Source: Flavobacteriaceae bacterium PS02337 (lineage in GTDB: Bacteria > Bacteroidota > Bacteroidia > Flavobacteriales > Flavobacteriaceae). From it: a stretch of DNA of 64,000 bases. The position numbers were made by a program, and so were the translations under genes. A model generated the notes under the pieces. It was not told where the DNA came from and did no database searches. It was given only the letters and a program-made list of their open reading frames with translations. Shown here piece by piece: positions 25,751-34,490 of the stretch (position 1 is its first letter; the number at the start of each line of letters is the position of its first letter). The stretch spans positions 34,666-98,665 of the forward strand of contig JASCOE010000017.1 in assembly GCA_029959285.1 (NCBI GenBank), read 5' to 3'.

Positions 25751-25952
25751 AAACACATAGAAACATAGACTTTATTTCTTGGAAAAGGTGATGGAAAGAA
25801 ACTAGTTTCTCACAGATAGCAATTTGCCAGCTTTGAGATCAACTTTGTCAAAGTTCAAAACTTTGACAAAGTTGATTAATCACCAAAACTATGTTTGTTA
25901 ATGCAAGTGAAACGCCTTTCTAGACAAAGAAAATCTATGTTTCTATGTGTTT
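25751..25952. repeat. intergenic element A1 with 18-bp terminal inverted repeats
   Basis: AAACACATAGAAACATAG (25751-25768) is exactly inverted at 25935-25952. Inside are the palindrome GAAACTAGTTTC (25798-25809) and a 15-bp inverted repeat AACTTTGTCAAAGTT / AACTTTGACAAAGTT (25841-25855, 25859-25873) with a 3-base loop. It starts 21 bp behind the synthase stop codon and codes for nothing. Element A2 is an inverted, degenerate copy. Confidence 0.9.
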
Positions 25953-25992
25953 AAAAAATAAAAAAATAGTAACAGATTAAATAAGTAATAAA

Positions 25993-27504
25993 ATGTATTC
26001 AGGTTCAGGATTTAGCAATTGGGAAATCGGAGATGTTGATGTATTTATAGACGAAAAAGGAATGCATCATTTATTTCATTTAATAATTCCAAATCACGAT
26101 TATATTGCACACGCCGTTTCAAAAGATGGTCTTTCATGGAAAAGAGTAAAAAATGCCCTATTTGTTGGTGATCCAGGCGAATGGGACGATGATATGTTGT
26201 GGACGATGCATATTACCAAAAAGTCTGAAGGTGATGGTTATGAAATGTATTACACGGGCTTAAAACGTCAAGATAAAGGAATTGAACAAAAAGTTGGAAG
26301 AGCAGTTTCTACCGATTTAATTACTTGGAAAAAAGAAAATCTATACGGACTTCCATTTAAAAGTGAAGCACCGCATTATGAAGGCAAAAACAATAATCCG
26401 AGACAATGGATTAGTTTTAGAGATCCGTTTAAATACCAATATAAAGGAGAAGATTATATGCTAATATGCGCCCGAAGTGCTTCTGGACCAACTTATAGAA
26501 GAGGTTGTATTGGTGTTGCAAAAAGAGAAAAAGAAGGTTTTGTGTTGCAAAAACCGCTTCATATTCCGTATGTGTATGATGATGTGGAATGCCCTTGCGT
26601 TTTCGAAATTAAAGGAACGCATTATCTTTTAGGATCAATTCGTGAAGATATTAAAGTGCGTTATTGGTCTGCTTCAGAATTTAGAGGCGAATATTCGGCT
26701 TTTCATAATAATGTATTGCTTCCGCAAGGAAATTATGCCGCGAGAGTTGTAAAAGATGGCAAACACTTTTTGGTATACAATTTCTATTTTGCTGACGGAA
26801 ATGTCAACACGCATCGCGTTATTCCGCCGCCAAAAGAATTGGATACTGATAAAAGCGGAAGACTTCGTTTGAAGAGTTATTATTACTGGGAAAAATTGTA
26901 TCAGAAAACAATTCTTCAAAAAGATTTGCCACTTCCCTTACCTATTTTAGGAAATCCAACGGCTGAATTTGTTGTCGAAAATGAAAATAAATGGCGTTTT
27001 GGCTGTCGAAGCGGTTATGAAATTTATGGTTTCGAAAAACCTTCCAACGATTTTGTTTGGGAAGGAACGCTTTCTGTTGAAGGAATGGGAAAAACAGGTT
27101 TTGTAATTGAATGCGATAAAGAAGGAACGGGATATTATATTTCGATTGATTTTATGAATGGTTTCGTTCAGTTTAGAGCGTGGGGATTTAATGAAAAAGA
27201 TGTGAAGAATAATTTTATCTTCGAAAATATCCAAACCAATCAATTTGAAATTGGCGAAGAAAAACAGATTTATTTCAAGATTATCCGCTACGGAAATTAT
27301 TACGAACTTTCGATCAACGACATTGTAAAACTGACTTTATTAGATTTTAAATACAACGAAGGAAAAGTCGGAATTTATGTTTGTTCGGCTGTTATTTCGA
27401 TCAGCGATTCTAAAATTCATGTTATTCCAGAACCAGAAAATGAATATGCAGCGTCAGATCCTGAAAAATATAATAATGAATTACAGCCAAATTCTGTAGT
27501 TTGA
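25993..27504 (+). CDS. GH32-like beta-fructosidase (cytosolic), probable sucrose hydrolase
   Basis: This 503-residue protein has a five-bladed propeller (about 1-310) and a C-terminal beta-sandwich (about 320-480). The three GH32 motifs are present in changed form: the N-terminal DVDVF patch (Asp14 or Asp16) in place of NDPNG, FRDPF (Asp144) and VECPCVF (Glu199). There is no signal peptide, so it acts in the cytoplasm. With the synthase and the fructokinase it can close a sucrose cycle; fructan or sucrose 6-phosphate are possible substrates. The altered first motif leaves the substrate uncertain. Confidence 0.75.
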   Translation: MYSGSGFSNWEIGDVDVFIDEKGMHHLFHLIIPNHDYIAHAVSKDGLSWKRVKNALFVGDPGEWDDDMLWTMHITKKSEGDGYEMYYTGLKRQDKGIEQKVGRAVSTDLITWKKENLYGLPFKSEAPHYEGKNNNPRQWISFRDPFKYQYKGEDYMLICARSASGPTYRRGCIGVAKREKEGFVLQKPLHIPYVYDDVECPCVFEIKGTHYLLGSIREDIKVRYWSASEFRGEYSAFHNNVLLPQGNYAARVVKDGKHFLVYNFYFADGNVNTHRVIPPPKELDTDKSGRLRLKSYYYWEKLYQKTILQKDLPLPLPILGNPTAEFVVENENKWRFGCRSGYEIYGFEKPSNDFVWEGTLSVEGMGKTGFVIECDKEGTGYYISIDFMNGFVQFRAWGFNEKDVKNNFIFENIQTNQFEIGEEKQIYFKIIRYGNYYELSINDIVKLTLLDFKYNEGKVGIYVCSAVISISDSKIHVIPEPENEYAASDPEKYNNELQPNSVV

Positions 27505-27539
27505 TGTTTTTTCAATTTCCATTTTTAATCTAAAACTTT

Positions 27540-28061
27540 ATGAAAATGCAAATCCATAAAATCCTTGTTGCATTAATGCTTTTGCTGACTTTTAATTTAG
27601 CTAATGCACAAAAAATCGATAAAGAAAAATGCCGTTACACTAAAACCAATTATGGTTATCTCATGGTTCTTCGCGAAGGCGATAATGTTTTAGAATTAAT
27701 AGAAAATATAGCCAAAGAACAAAATATTCCGTCTGCGAGCTTTACTGGAATTGGTTTTGCGCAAGATGCTACATTTGGTTTTTATGATTTTGGAGAAAAG
27801 AAATTTCACCCTAAAACCTTCAATAAAGTCGAAATGGGAAGCATTACAGGTTCAATTGCATGGAGCGACGAAAAACCTTCTATACATATGCACGGCGTGG
27901 CAACAGACAATAAATTTGACGCTTACGGCGGACACATTCTAGCACTTAAAGTTGGAACTGGTTCTATGGAAATTTATATTACAGTAAATAATGAAAAATT
28001 AGAACGAAAAGTTGAGCAACCTTTAAATGCAAATGTTTTGCAATTGCCCTGTTTGAAGTAA
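27540..28061 (+). CDS. exported PPC/DUF296-domain protein
   Basis: This 173-residue protein has a signal peptide (about 1-23, NLANAQ) followed by a single PPC domain: YLMVLREGDNVLELIENIAK, SASFTGIGFAQDATFGFYD, KPSIHMHGVA and AYGGHILALKVG. The conserved His residues (in HMH and GGH) bind a metal in relatives. PPC domains occur on plant AT-hook proteins, but the bacterial stand-alone form forms trimers and its function is unclear. It follows the GH32-like gene by 35 bp and is flanked by elements A1 and A2. Confidence 0.85.
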   Translation: MKMQIHKILVALMLLLTFNLANAQKIDKEKCRYTKTNYGYLMVLREGDNVLELIENIAKEQNIPSASFTGIGFAQDATFGFYDFGEKKFHPKTFNKVEMGSITGSIAWSDEKPSIHMHGVATDNKFDAYGGHILALKVGTGSMEIYITVNNEKLERKVEQPLNANVLQLPCLK

Positions 28062-28093
28062 GGTTTAGCACTAAATTCATTGGTGTCATTATT

Positions 28094-28242
28094 TAAACAA
28101 ACATAGTTAGTCTGAGATAACTTTGTCAAAGTTTAAAACTTTGACAAAGCTTGCTTCAGAAATTACATAAAAGCTATGTTTGAGAAACTAGTTTCTTTCA
28201 ATAACCTTTTCCAGAAAGATAAACCTATGTTTTTATGTGTTT
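28094..28242. repeat. intergenic element A2, inverted degenerate copy of A1
   Basis: The right end CTATGTTTTTATGTGTTT (28225-28242) has 17 of 18 bases of the A1 terminus; the left end (about 28094-28106, AAACAAACATAG-like) is degenerate. The inner AACTTTGTCAAAGTT hairpin (28119-28149) and GAAACTAGTTTC (28184-28195) are in the reverse order to A1. It lies 32 bp behind a stop codon. Confidence 0.85.
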
Positions 28243-28329
28243 AAAAAAATAAAATAACGAGGTAATACAGTTATTTTTATTTTGACAGATAAAACTTAAA
28301 TTGGCAATCCAAACCGATACTTATAAAAA

Positions 28330-28920
28330 ATGCCACAAAGTCCATCACCAGAAGATGTAAAGAGAATTTTCGAAACTTATTTTACCGCCGATATGAATAT
28401 CTGGAAAGGTTTCTCGGAGAAAATTAAAGTTCGTGAATTTGAAAAATCTGAAATTATTAAAGATTATAATGGCGTAGAAAAATACCTCAACATCGTTATT
28501 AAAGGATCGGCAGGATTATTTGTTTGGGACGGAAAAAGAGACATTTGCATCAATTTATTGTATGAAAAAAGTTTTATCAGCGATTATATGTCTTTTTTAA
28601 ATCAGCAGCCGTCTGTTATTAAAACAGAAGCTTTAGAAGATATTACGCTTTGGTCTATTTTTTATCAAGATTTAAACGAATTATATCAAAGATCTGAAAC
28701 GGGTTTACGAATCGGAAAAGCTATTTCTGAAATGCTTTATGTTCGCAAACAGCAAGAACAGATTAATCTTTTGACGCTTTCTCCGCAAGAACGTTATTTA
28801 AAACTCATAGAAGGTCGTCCAGAAATTTTTCAAAGAACTCCATTAAAAATCATCGCTTCTTACCTCGGATTAACGGCAGAAAGTTTAAGCCGAATTCGAA
28901 AAAGAGTTATGGAAAAATGA
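28330..28920 (+). CDS. Crp/Fnr-family transcriptional regulator
   Basis: This 196-residue protein has a cyclic-nucleotide-binding fold (about 20-120, KGSAGLFVWDGKRDICINLL) and a C-terminal helix-turn-helix (IIASYLGLTAESLSRIRKR). No cysteine ligands of an FNR iron-sulfur cluster are present, so it resembles the Bacteroidota Crp-like group that senses unknown signals. It could be one candidate for the FNR-like box at 10115, but nothing links them directly. Confidence 0.9.
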   Translation: MPQSPSPEDVKRIFETYFTADMNIWKGFSEKIKVREFEKSEIIKDYNGVEKYLNIVIKGSAGLFVWDGKRDICINLLYEKSFISDYMSFLNQQPSVIKTEALEDITLWSIFYQDLNELYQRSETGLRIGKAISEMLYVRKQQEQINLLTLSPQERYLKLIEGRPEIFQRTPLKIIASYLGLTAESLSRIRKRVMEK

Positions 28921-28994
28921 TTTCTTACCCAAAGTCAATTTTATTTTCATTTAGGCTCGCTAAGTTTGCTTCACTAAATCAAACAAAATAACCG

Positions 28995-29687
28995 ATGAAA
29001 AATAAAATCAACTTTGGAGCTATTATAGTTTATTACGTAATTGCAATTATCTGCAGATATGCTGCTGTAAAAACCAATTTATTGGCAGGAATCGAAAGTG
29101 AATATTTAAAAATCTTACTTCGCGGCGTTGGTCCAGCAATTGGAGCTTATGTTGCAATAAAATTATTCGCGCTAAATAATCCGCTTTCTTTAAAAGGAAT
29201 TTATAAAACTGTTCTAATTCCGTTTGCGGTTTATTGGATACTTCCTGTAGTTTTAATTTCTAGCGTTTATTATTTTACGCTTGGTAAATTTCCAATCTTA
29301 CTAATGTTTACTATCGTAGTGTATGGTTTATTGGAAGAAATTGGCTGGCGCGGATTTTTACAAAATCAATTGAAATCGCTTCCTAGCTTCTACTCTACAG
29401 CAATTATTGCCATTCTTTGGTTTGCATGGCATCTTGATTTAAACATGACTTCAAACAATTTACTTTTCTTCGGAATTATCTTTTTTGGTGCGTGGGGAAT
29501 TGGAAAAGTATACACAAAAACGGGTTCGTTATTGGCTGTTGCGGGAGTTCATTCTCTAAATAATTTCTTTGTAAAAGGTGTTCACCAAACAGAATTAATT
29601 ATAATTCTAGTTTTATTAGCCATTTGGATTAGTTTCATTATTATTTATGATAAAAAAACTAAAGCACTTGCCACTCAGACAAACTAA
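28995..29687 (+). CDS. CPBP-family intramembrane metalloprotease
   Basis: This 230-residue membrane protein has six to seven helices and the CPBP (Rce1-like) motifs: EEIGWRGFLQ (EExxxR, about 117-126), LWFAWHLD and HSLNNFF. The glutamates and histidines would bind zinc. Bacterial members include bacteriocin immunity and processing proteins; the substrate is unknown. It is 74 bp behind the Crp-like regulator on the same strand and shares a bidirectional terminator with the convergent gene. Confidence 0.9.
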   Translation: MKNKINFGAIIVYYVIAIICRYAAVKTNLLAGIESEYLKILLRGVGPAIGAYVAIKLFALNNPLSLKGIYKTVLIPFAVYWILPVVLISSVYYFTLGKFPILLMFTIVVYGLLEEIGWRGFLQNQLKSLPSFYSTAIIAILWFAWHLDLNMTSNNLLFFGIIFFGAWGIGKVYTKTGSLLAVAGVHSLNNFFVKGVHQTELIIILVLLAIWISFIIIYDKKTKALATQTN

Positions 29688-29706
29688 TTCTTTAATTTTT
29701 AAAAAT

Positions 29707-29745
29707 AAAAACTGCGTAAAGTAAATTATAACTTTACGCAGTTTT
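29707..29745. terminator. bidirectional terminator between convergent genes
   Basis: AAAACTGCGTAAAGT (29707-29721) and ACTTTACGCAGTTTT (29731-29745) form a perfect 15-bp stem, with A and T runs on both sides, between the CPBP gene (plus) and the gene at 29750 (minus). Confidence 0.92.
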
Positions 29746-29749
29746 TATT

Positions 29750-30112
<363 letters not shown>

Positions 30113-30301
30113 TTATTAATATAAAATTGCAAAGATAAAATATCAAACAGCTTCTGAAAACTAAATGCTGTGAAACTTTGATTTTAGTTTTTAATGAAAA
30201 TTTAGCAACTGTAAATGAGAATCGTATAAAATAATCCGAAAGCTAATTTTTAATTTTAATTATATAAGTTTTTCAGATTTATTAATTAAAAGACACGCAT
30301 T

Positions 30302-30616
30302 ATGATAACTGATAGATATACCAATTACGAAGATGAAAATCAAAATTTTTCAGAACAATATAAAGATCCTTTTGATGAAAGATTTCTTTTTGAAGAAAAA
30401 CAATTGAGCGATAAAGATTATTTGGATAACGAGTTTTCTAATGCACAAAACAAAGACGATGATTTTGATTTCGAACAAAATACACCCGAAAGTGATTTAG
30501 ATGATGATATCGAAGATTTAGACGAAAACGACATGGACGACGATCTAGTAGAGCGTTACGATGAAAATGATCGAGAACCAGAAACCTTTAGCGACGATGG
30601 TTACAAGATTGATTAA
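30302..30616 (+). CDS. highly acidic small protein
   Basis: This 104-residue protein is extremely rich in Asp and Glu and almost lacks hydrophobic segments; the middle has alternating DDD and EDLDEND runs. It has a plus-strand frame with ATG and a terminator. It is likely to be disordered. Function unknown; similar acidic proteins are found in many Flavobacterium genomes. Confidence 0.65.
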   Translation: MITDRYTNYEDENQNFSEQYKDPFDERFLFEEKQLSDKDYLDNEFSNAQNKDDDFDFEQNTPESDLDDDIEDLDENDMDDDLVERYDENDREPETFSDDGYKID

Positions 30617-30628
30617 TCTCTCAAATAA

Positions 30629-30660
30629 AAAAAGTGCTGTCTTAATGGACAGCATTTTTT
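30629..30660. terminator. bidirectional terminator after the acidic protein gene
   Basis: AAAAAGTGCTGTC and GACAGCATTTTTT pair with one mismatch around a 6-base loop between two convergent genes. Confidence 0.88.
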
Positions 30661-30978
30661 TTATTCTAAAAGTCTTTCTGTTTTTTCTAAAAAACTATTC
30701 ATAGCTTCTTTGATGTCAATTCCAGATCTTTCTGCAATCACAATAAGCCACCAAATATTTTCGGCCAATTTGTGTTTCAATTCAGATTCAGAATCTAGTT
30801 TTGGCCAGCGCTCTTGTTGCGACATCACATTTCTGCCAATTAATCCTGCGTCAGTCAAATACGCCAAAGCATCTTCTTCTACAGACCATTTACTGCCATG
30901 ATGATGCAATTCTAGTTCATGATATTTTTTTCTGATTTCTAGTGAACGCTCAATAATCTCGTCAAATGTAGTACTCAT
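30661..30978 (-). CDS. MazG-like nucleotide pyrophosphohydrolase domain protein
   Basis: This 105-residue helical protein has the ELKHKLAENIWWLIVIAERSGIDI motif with acidic residues spaced as in all-alpha NTP pyrophosphatases, preceded by RKKYHELELHHHGSKWSVEEDALAYL. MazG-like proteins hydrolyse NTPs to NMPs and clean up modified nucleotides. Function assigned by pattern only. It is 14 bp from the next minus-strand gene. Confidence 0.75.
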   Translation of the reverse strand: MSTTFDEIIERSLEIRKKYHELELHHHGSKWSVEEDALAYLTDAGLIGRNVMSQQERWPKLDSESELKHKLAENIWWLIVIAERSGIDIKEAMNSFLEKTERLLE

Positions 30979-30992
30979 AATTTCTTTTTTTT

Positions 30993-31331
30993 TTAATGAA
31001 TTAAATCTGCTTTCGCGAAGATTATTTTTTCGTTTTTAAATTTTAAATCGAAGATTCCTCCCAGTTTTCCTTCTGAAAAATCTCCTGTAAATTCAACTTC
31101 TAGATGAACGTTTTCTTCATCTTTTATATTCAGATTTACCAATTTTGTATTGGTATTATAACCAATAAAATAGCTTTCAAAATAATCTTTAATTCCTTTG
31201 TGACCAATAAACTGTCTTCCAACTGAAGGATCATCTAATATGGAATCAGGTTCGTAAAACTCAAGATACTTTTCGGTATCAAAGTTATTGCTGGCAAGAA
31301 GCCAATCGTTAATAAAATTATGTATGTTCAT
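30993..31331 (-). CDS. SnoaL/NTF2-like small protein
   Basis: This 112-residue protein has the NTF2-like fold pattern: an opening helix (NFINDWLLASNNFDTEKYLEFY), DPSVGRQFIGHKGIKDYFESYF, and beta strands near the end (VHLEVEFTGDFSEGKLGGIFDLKF). Related proteins isomerise or bind small molecules. It lies between the MazG-like gene and an AraC regulator, all on the minus strand. Confidence 0.8.
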   Translation of the reverse strand: MNIHNFINDWLLASNNFDTEKYLEFYEPDSILDDPSVGRQFIGHKGIKDYFESYFIGYNTNTKLVNLNIKDEENVHLEVEFTGDFSEGKLGGIFDLKFKNEKIIFAKADLIH

Positions 31332-31355
31332 TATGTTTTTCTTAAATAATTAAAC

Positions 31356-32267
31356 CTAGTTCAAAAGGCTTTTTTTGTAATCTGAAGGAGAAAGATTGGT
31401 TTTGCTTTTAAAAAGTTTATTAAAAGACTGCGGATGTTCAAAACCTAAATGAAACGCAATTTCTGCTGTTGTCATTTCGTCTTTCGCCAAATATTCTTTT
31501 GCTTTTTCGATTACTTTTTCATGGATAAACTGCTGTGTATTTAAGCCAATTAAATTTCGAAGTAAATCGCTTAGATAACGAGGCGTTACATTTAGATTTT
31601 CAGCCATAATATTTACCGAAGGCAAACCTTTCATTACAGCTTTATTTTCCATGAAATAAGTTTCTAATTGCTCTTCTAACTTAGAAAGGAGATCATTATT
31701 TACGGCCTTTCGCGTAATAAACTGACGATCGTAAAAACGGTTGGCATAATTAAGCAGTAATTCTATCTGTGAAATAATAACGTCTTGACTGAATTTATCA
31801 ATTCTCTCGTTCAATTCATCTTGAATAAATTGATAAATACTTAAGATTGTTGTTTTTTCTTTTTCAGAAAGATAAAGCGCTTCGGCAGCAGAATAACTAA
31901 AAAAGCCATATTGTTTTATCTGCGAATCTAGCGCATAAGTTCGTAACAAATCAGGATGAATATGCAATGACATTCCGTCGTAATTGGCTTCTTCTTCCTG
32001 CATGCGCAATAATTGTCCCGGCGCAACAAAAGACATTCCGCCTTCTTCAAAATCATAAAATCCTTGACCGTATTTTAGTTTTCCAGAAAATTTAGTTTTA
32101 AAAGAGATTTTATAAAAATTCAGAATAATTCCACCTTCTAAATCCGCTGGATCAAATTGAGCTTCTCCATAGTTGATAATACTAATAAGCGGATGAAGTG
32201 GCGCTGGAAGTCCCATTGCTTTATGCAATTGAGATAATGAATTGAATATAACGGGTTGTTTTTTCAT
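31356..32267 (-). CDS. AraC-family transcriptional regulator
   Basis: I take the ATG at 32267 (303 residues) rather than a TTG nine bases earlier, because a TAAATTTG element at 32274-32281 would start transcription just before it. The C-terminal AraC domain has two helix-turn-helices (VNIMAENLNVTPRYLSDLLR and MTTAEIAFHLGFEHPQSFNKLFK). The N-terminal part is a cupin-like sensor. It precedes the NTF2-like and MazG-like genes and follows the SDR gene 45 bp upstream on the same strand. Ligand unknown. Confidence 0.9.
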   Translation of the reverse strand: MKKQPVIFNSLSQLHKAMGLPAPLHPLISIINYGEAQFDPADLEGGIILNFYKISFKTKFSGKLKYGQGFYDFEEGGMSFVAPGQLLRMQEEEANYDGMSLHIHPDLLRTYALDSQIKQYGFFSYSAAEALYLSEKEKTTILSIYQFIQDELNERIDKFSQDVIISQIELLLNYANRFYDRQFITRKAVNNDLLSKLEEQLETYFMENKAVMKGLPSVNIMAENLNVTPRYLSDLLRNLIGLNTQQFIHEKVIEKAKEYLAKDEMTTAEIAFHLGFEHPQSFNKLFKSKTNLSPSDYKKSLLN

Positions 32268-32273
32268 TTCTAA

Positions 32274-32281
32274 CAAATTTA
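32274..32281 (-). promoter_or_regulatory. -7 element of the AraC regulator gene
   Basis: CAAATTTA on the plus strand is TAAATTTG on the minus strand. Transcription would begin almost at the ATG (32267), implying a very short or absent leader. Confidence 0.4.
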
Positions 32282-32311
32282 ATCATTTATAATGCTTCGA
32301 AGCCTTTTGAG

Positions 32312-33118
32312 TTATATTAAAAATTGAGTTCGCATTTTTTGGAATTGATTTTCTGGAGAAATAGACAAACGTTCGTTATATAATTCATTTGCGTCATTTC
32401 CTGCTATATATCGCAATTGATTTTTTTCATCTGTCGCAGCGTTATAAATAATTTCTGCAACGGTTTCTGCTTTGGTGTAATTTGCAATTTGCTCTTCGCT
32501 GTAACCTTCGCTAACTTTAGCAATTAAGCCTTGATACGCTTCATGTAAACCGCCTTGCAAAGATCTTCCAGCAAAATCAGTCTGCATTCCACCCGGAGCG
32601 ACCACTTTTACTTTAATTCCGAATTGCCCCAATTCATAAGCCAAACCTTCTGAAAATCCATCAACCGCGAACTTTGAAGCATTGTAAATCGAACAAGTTG
32701 GATAACCTAATAAACCAAATGTTGAGGTAATATTAATAAATGTTCCGCTTTTTCTTTCTCTAAAATAAGGCACAAAAGCTCTTGTAACATTGATTACGCC
32801 AAAAAGATTTGTCTGAAGCTGATTTTCAATTTGTTCTTCGCTAAAAGATTCTAAAGGACCAATTAATCCATAACCTGCATTATTCAAAACAACATCAACA
32901 TTTTCTGTTTTTAAAACTTGATTTATGGTTTCGTTTATCTGAGATGAATTTGTAACATCAAGCGCAATAACTTTTACATTTTCTAAACTTGTTAATTCTG
33001 TTTCGTTTTCAGGTTTACGCATGGTTGCAATGACATTCCATCCTTTTTCTTGAAATAATTTTGCTGTTGCTTTTCCTAAACCTGATGAAGCTCCTGTAAT
33101 AAAGATTGTCTTTTTCAT
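32312..33118 (-). CDS. short-chain dehydrogenase/reductase
   Basis: This 268-residue NAD(P)-binding oxidoreductase has the TGASSGLGKATA cofactor motif, NNAGYG, the catalytic Ser in FINITSTFG and the YxxxK in YNASKFAVDGFSEG. The specific substrate is unknown. It is upstream of the AraC regulator on the same strand and divergent from the alpha/beta hydrolase. Confidence 0.95.
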   Translation of the reverse strand: MKKTIFITGASSGLGKATAKLFQEKGWNVIATMRKPENETELTSLENVKVIALDVTNSSQINETINQVLKTENVDVVLNNAGYGLIGPLESFSEEQIENQLQTNLFGVINVTRAFVPYFRERKSGTFINITSTFGLLGYPTCSIYNASKFAVDGFSEGLAYELGQFGIKVKVVAPGGMQTDFAGRSLQGGLHEAYQGLIAKVSEGYSEEQIANYTKAETVAEIIYNAATDEKNQLRYIAGNDANELYNERLSISPENQFQKMRTQFLI

Positions 33119-33288
33119 AATTGTAGTGTTTAATAGTACACTGCAAAATTGTTCTTATTTAAGCTTCAGAATGTAGCCAAAAAGGAGAATAGATAAGTCG
33201 AAATTACTTCTGTAGAAAAAGTTTTTATTCTATAATTATTTCAACAATTAATGAATTTCATATAAAACACAACGAGCATTTCATAAAA

Positions 33289-33304
33289 TAACGAAATATC
33301 GTAA
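33289..33304. promoter_or_regulatory. palindrome TAACGAAATATCGTAA (regulon site 1)
   Basis: Near-perfect palindrome (one internal mismatch) with flanks ATAAAATA and ATCAAAA that match site 3 at 49117. Its centre is about 101 bp before the start predicted from the -24/-12-like element. Confidence 0.6.
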
Positions 33305-33370
33305 ATCAAAAAACAGCCAAAATTTAGGAATCTCTTTAAAACAAAGGGGTTAACTATTCAGGCACATTAA

Positions 33371-33387
33371 TTGGCTATTGTTTGGCA
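33371..33387 (+). promoter_or_regulatory. -24/-12-like promoter element upstream of alpha/beta hydrolase
   Basis: TTGGCTATTGTTTGGCA: GG (33373-33374) and GC (33385-33386) are 12 bp apart as required for sigma-54 contact, but the -12 part reads TTGGC instead of TTGC. Two other promoters in the window have the same shape. Confidence 0.4.
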
Positions 33388-33459
33388 TCTACATTCAAAC
33401 TTAAAAAATGCTAAACATGAAAACACATCCAGAATAAATAAATAGAGGAAATTTTCACT

Positions 33460-33484
33460 TCTTAATCTAGGTTAATCGATGCAG
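33460..33484 (+). promoter_or_regulatory. shared 25-bp block with TTAATC-N4-TTAATC direct repeat (copy 1)
   Basis: Bases 33460-33484 are identical to 49240-49264. Two TTAATC hexamers start 10 bp apart (33463 and 33473), one helical turn, and the block ends 15 bp before the TACATTTG -7 element at 33500. This is the expected position of an activator next to RNA polymerase. Confidence 0.75.
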
Positions 33485-33499
33485 GTTTCATTCTCTAAT

Positions 33500-33507
33500 A
33501 CATTTGC
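33500..33507 (+). promoter_or_regulatory. -7 element (TACATTTG) of alpha/beta hydrolase gene
   Basis: Exact TAnnTTTG match with no -33 TTG; the 25-bp block takes its place, as expected for an activator-dependent promoter. Confidence 0.6.
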
Positions 33508-33618
33508 ATCATACTAATACAAAAACAGACAATTTTTTAATATAAAGACTTAAAACTTAAACTTTATTATAAAATTCAATTAAAACAATAAAATATTAAT
33601 AATCTAAAATCAAAAATC

Positions 33619-34434
33619 ATGAGCACATTTACAGTAAAAGACGGAACAGAAATTTATTACAAAGATTGGGGAAATGGACAACCAATTGTTTTTCATCACG
33701 GTTGGCCTTTATCAAGTGATGATTGGGATGCACAAATGATGTTTTTCTTAAAACAAGGGTACAGAGTTATTGCACACGATCGCCGAGGACATGGTCGTTC
33801 TGGTCAAAGTTCTGAGGGAAATAACATGGAAACTTACGCATCTGACATTGCTGAATTAACGGCAGCTTTAGATTTAAAAGATGCTATTCACGTAGGACAT
33901 TCAACTGGTGGTGGTGAAGTAATTCGTTACGCTGCTAAATACGGAAAAGGACGTGTTGCAAAAGCGGTAATTATTAGCGCTGTAACGCCAATAATGATTT
34001 TAAACGAATCGAATCCTGAAGGTGTGCCATTGTCAGTTTTTGATGAAATCAGACAAGGAACTGCTTTTAACAGAGCGCAATATTTTTACGATTTTCCAAT
34101 TCCGTTTTACGGATGGAATCGCGAAGGAAAAACTGTTCAAGAAGGTATCAAACACAATTGGTGGCGTCAAGGAATGATGGGTTCTGTTTTAGCGCATCAT
34201 GACGGAATTAAAGCATTTTCTGAATCTGATTTTACAGAAGATTTAAAAAGTTTAGACATTCCAGTTTTGGTTTTACACGGAGAAGATGACCAAATCGTTC
34301 CTTACGCTCAAGCGCCAAGAGCTGCAAAATTATTAAAAAACGGAAAACTGATTTCGTATCCTGGATTTCCTCACGGAATGCCAACTACAGAAGCAGAAAC
34401 AATTAACAACGATATTCTAGCTTTCATAAAATAA
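33619..34434 (+). CDS. alpha/beta hydrolase, non-heme chloroperoxidase-like
   Basis: This 271-residue enzyme has HHGWPLSSDDWDAQM, the nucleophile elbow GHSTGGGEV (Ser about residue 96), the acid in DDQIVP and the His in FPHGMP. These match the cofactor-free haloperoxidase/arylesterase family. The natural substrate is unknown. No signal peptide. It has the same promoter layout as the ring-cleaving dioxygenase gene at 49328 and probably belongs to the same stress regulon. Confidence 0.95.
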   Translation: MSTFTVKDGTEIYYKDWGNGQPIVFHHGWPLSSDDWDAQMMFFLKQGYRVIAHDRRGHGRSGQSSEGNNMETYASDIAELTAALDLKDAIHVGHSTGGGEVIRYAAKYGKGRVAKAVIISAVTPIMILNESNPEGVPLSVFDEIRQGTAFNRAQYFYDFPIPFYGWNREGKTVQEGIKHNWWRQGMMGSVLAHHDGIKAFSESDFTEDLKSLDIPVLVLHGEDDQIVPYAQAPRAAKLLKNGKLISYPGFPHGMPTTEAETINNDILAFIK

Positions 34435-34442
34435 TAAATCAT

Positions 34443-34480
34443 AACTGCCTGCAAAGGTTTCTTTTCGGGCAGTTTTAATC
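34443..34480 (+). terminator. terminator-like hairpin after the alpha/beta hydrolase gene
   Basis: AACTGCC (34443-34449) and GGCAGTT (34468-34474) pair around an 18-base loop and are followed by a short T tract, 8 bp behind the stop codon. The next gene starts 17 bp later, so read-through is possible. Confidence 0.5.
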
Positions 34481-34490
34481 TCTTCAAATT

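Larger units (their letters stand above)
33119..33618. other. 500-bp non-coding regulatory region between SDR and alpha/beta hydrolase genes
   Basis: No plausible open frame is present. It contains, in order, the palindrome at 33289-33304, the -24/-12-like element at 33371-33387, the 25-bp block at 33460-33484 and a TACATTTG element at 33500-33507, described below; the leader to the hydrolase ATG is about 100 bases. Confidence 0.8.

Noticed and set aside
25798-25809. GAAACTAGTTTC palindrome as a regulator site
   Set aside because: It recurs at 28184-28195 only because both are inside copies of the same repeat.
25751-28242. Elements A1 and A2 in inverted order flanking the GH32-like and PPC genes, as in a composite transposon
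   Set aside because: No transposase, no target-site duplication that I can see, and other copies of the element occur singly behind stop codons.
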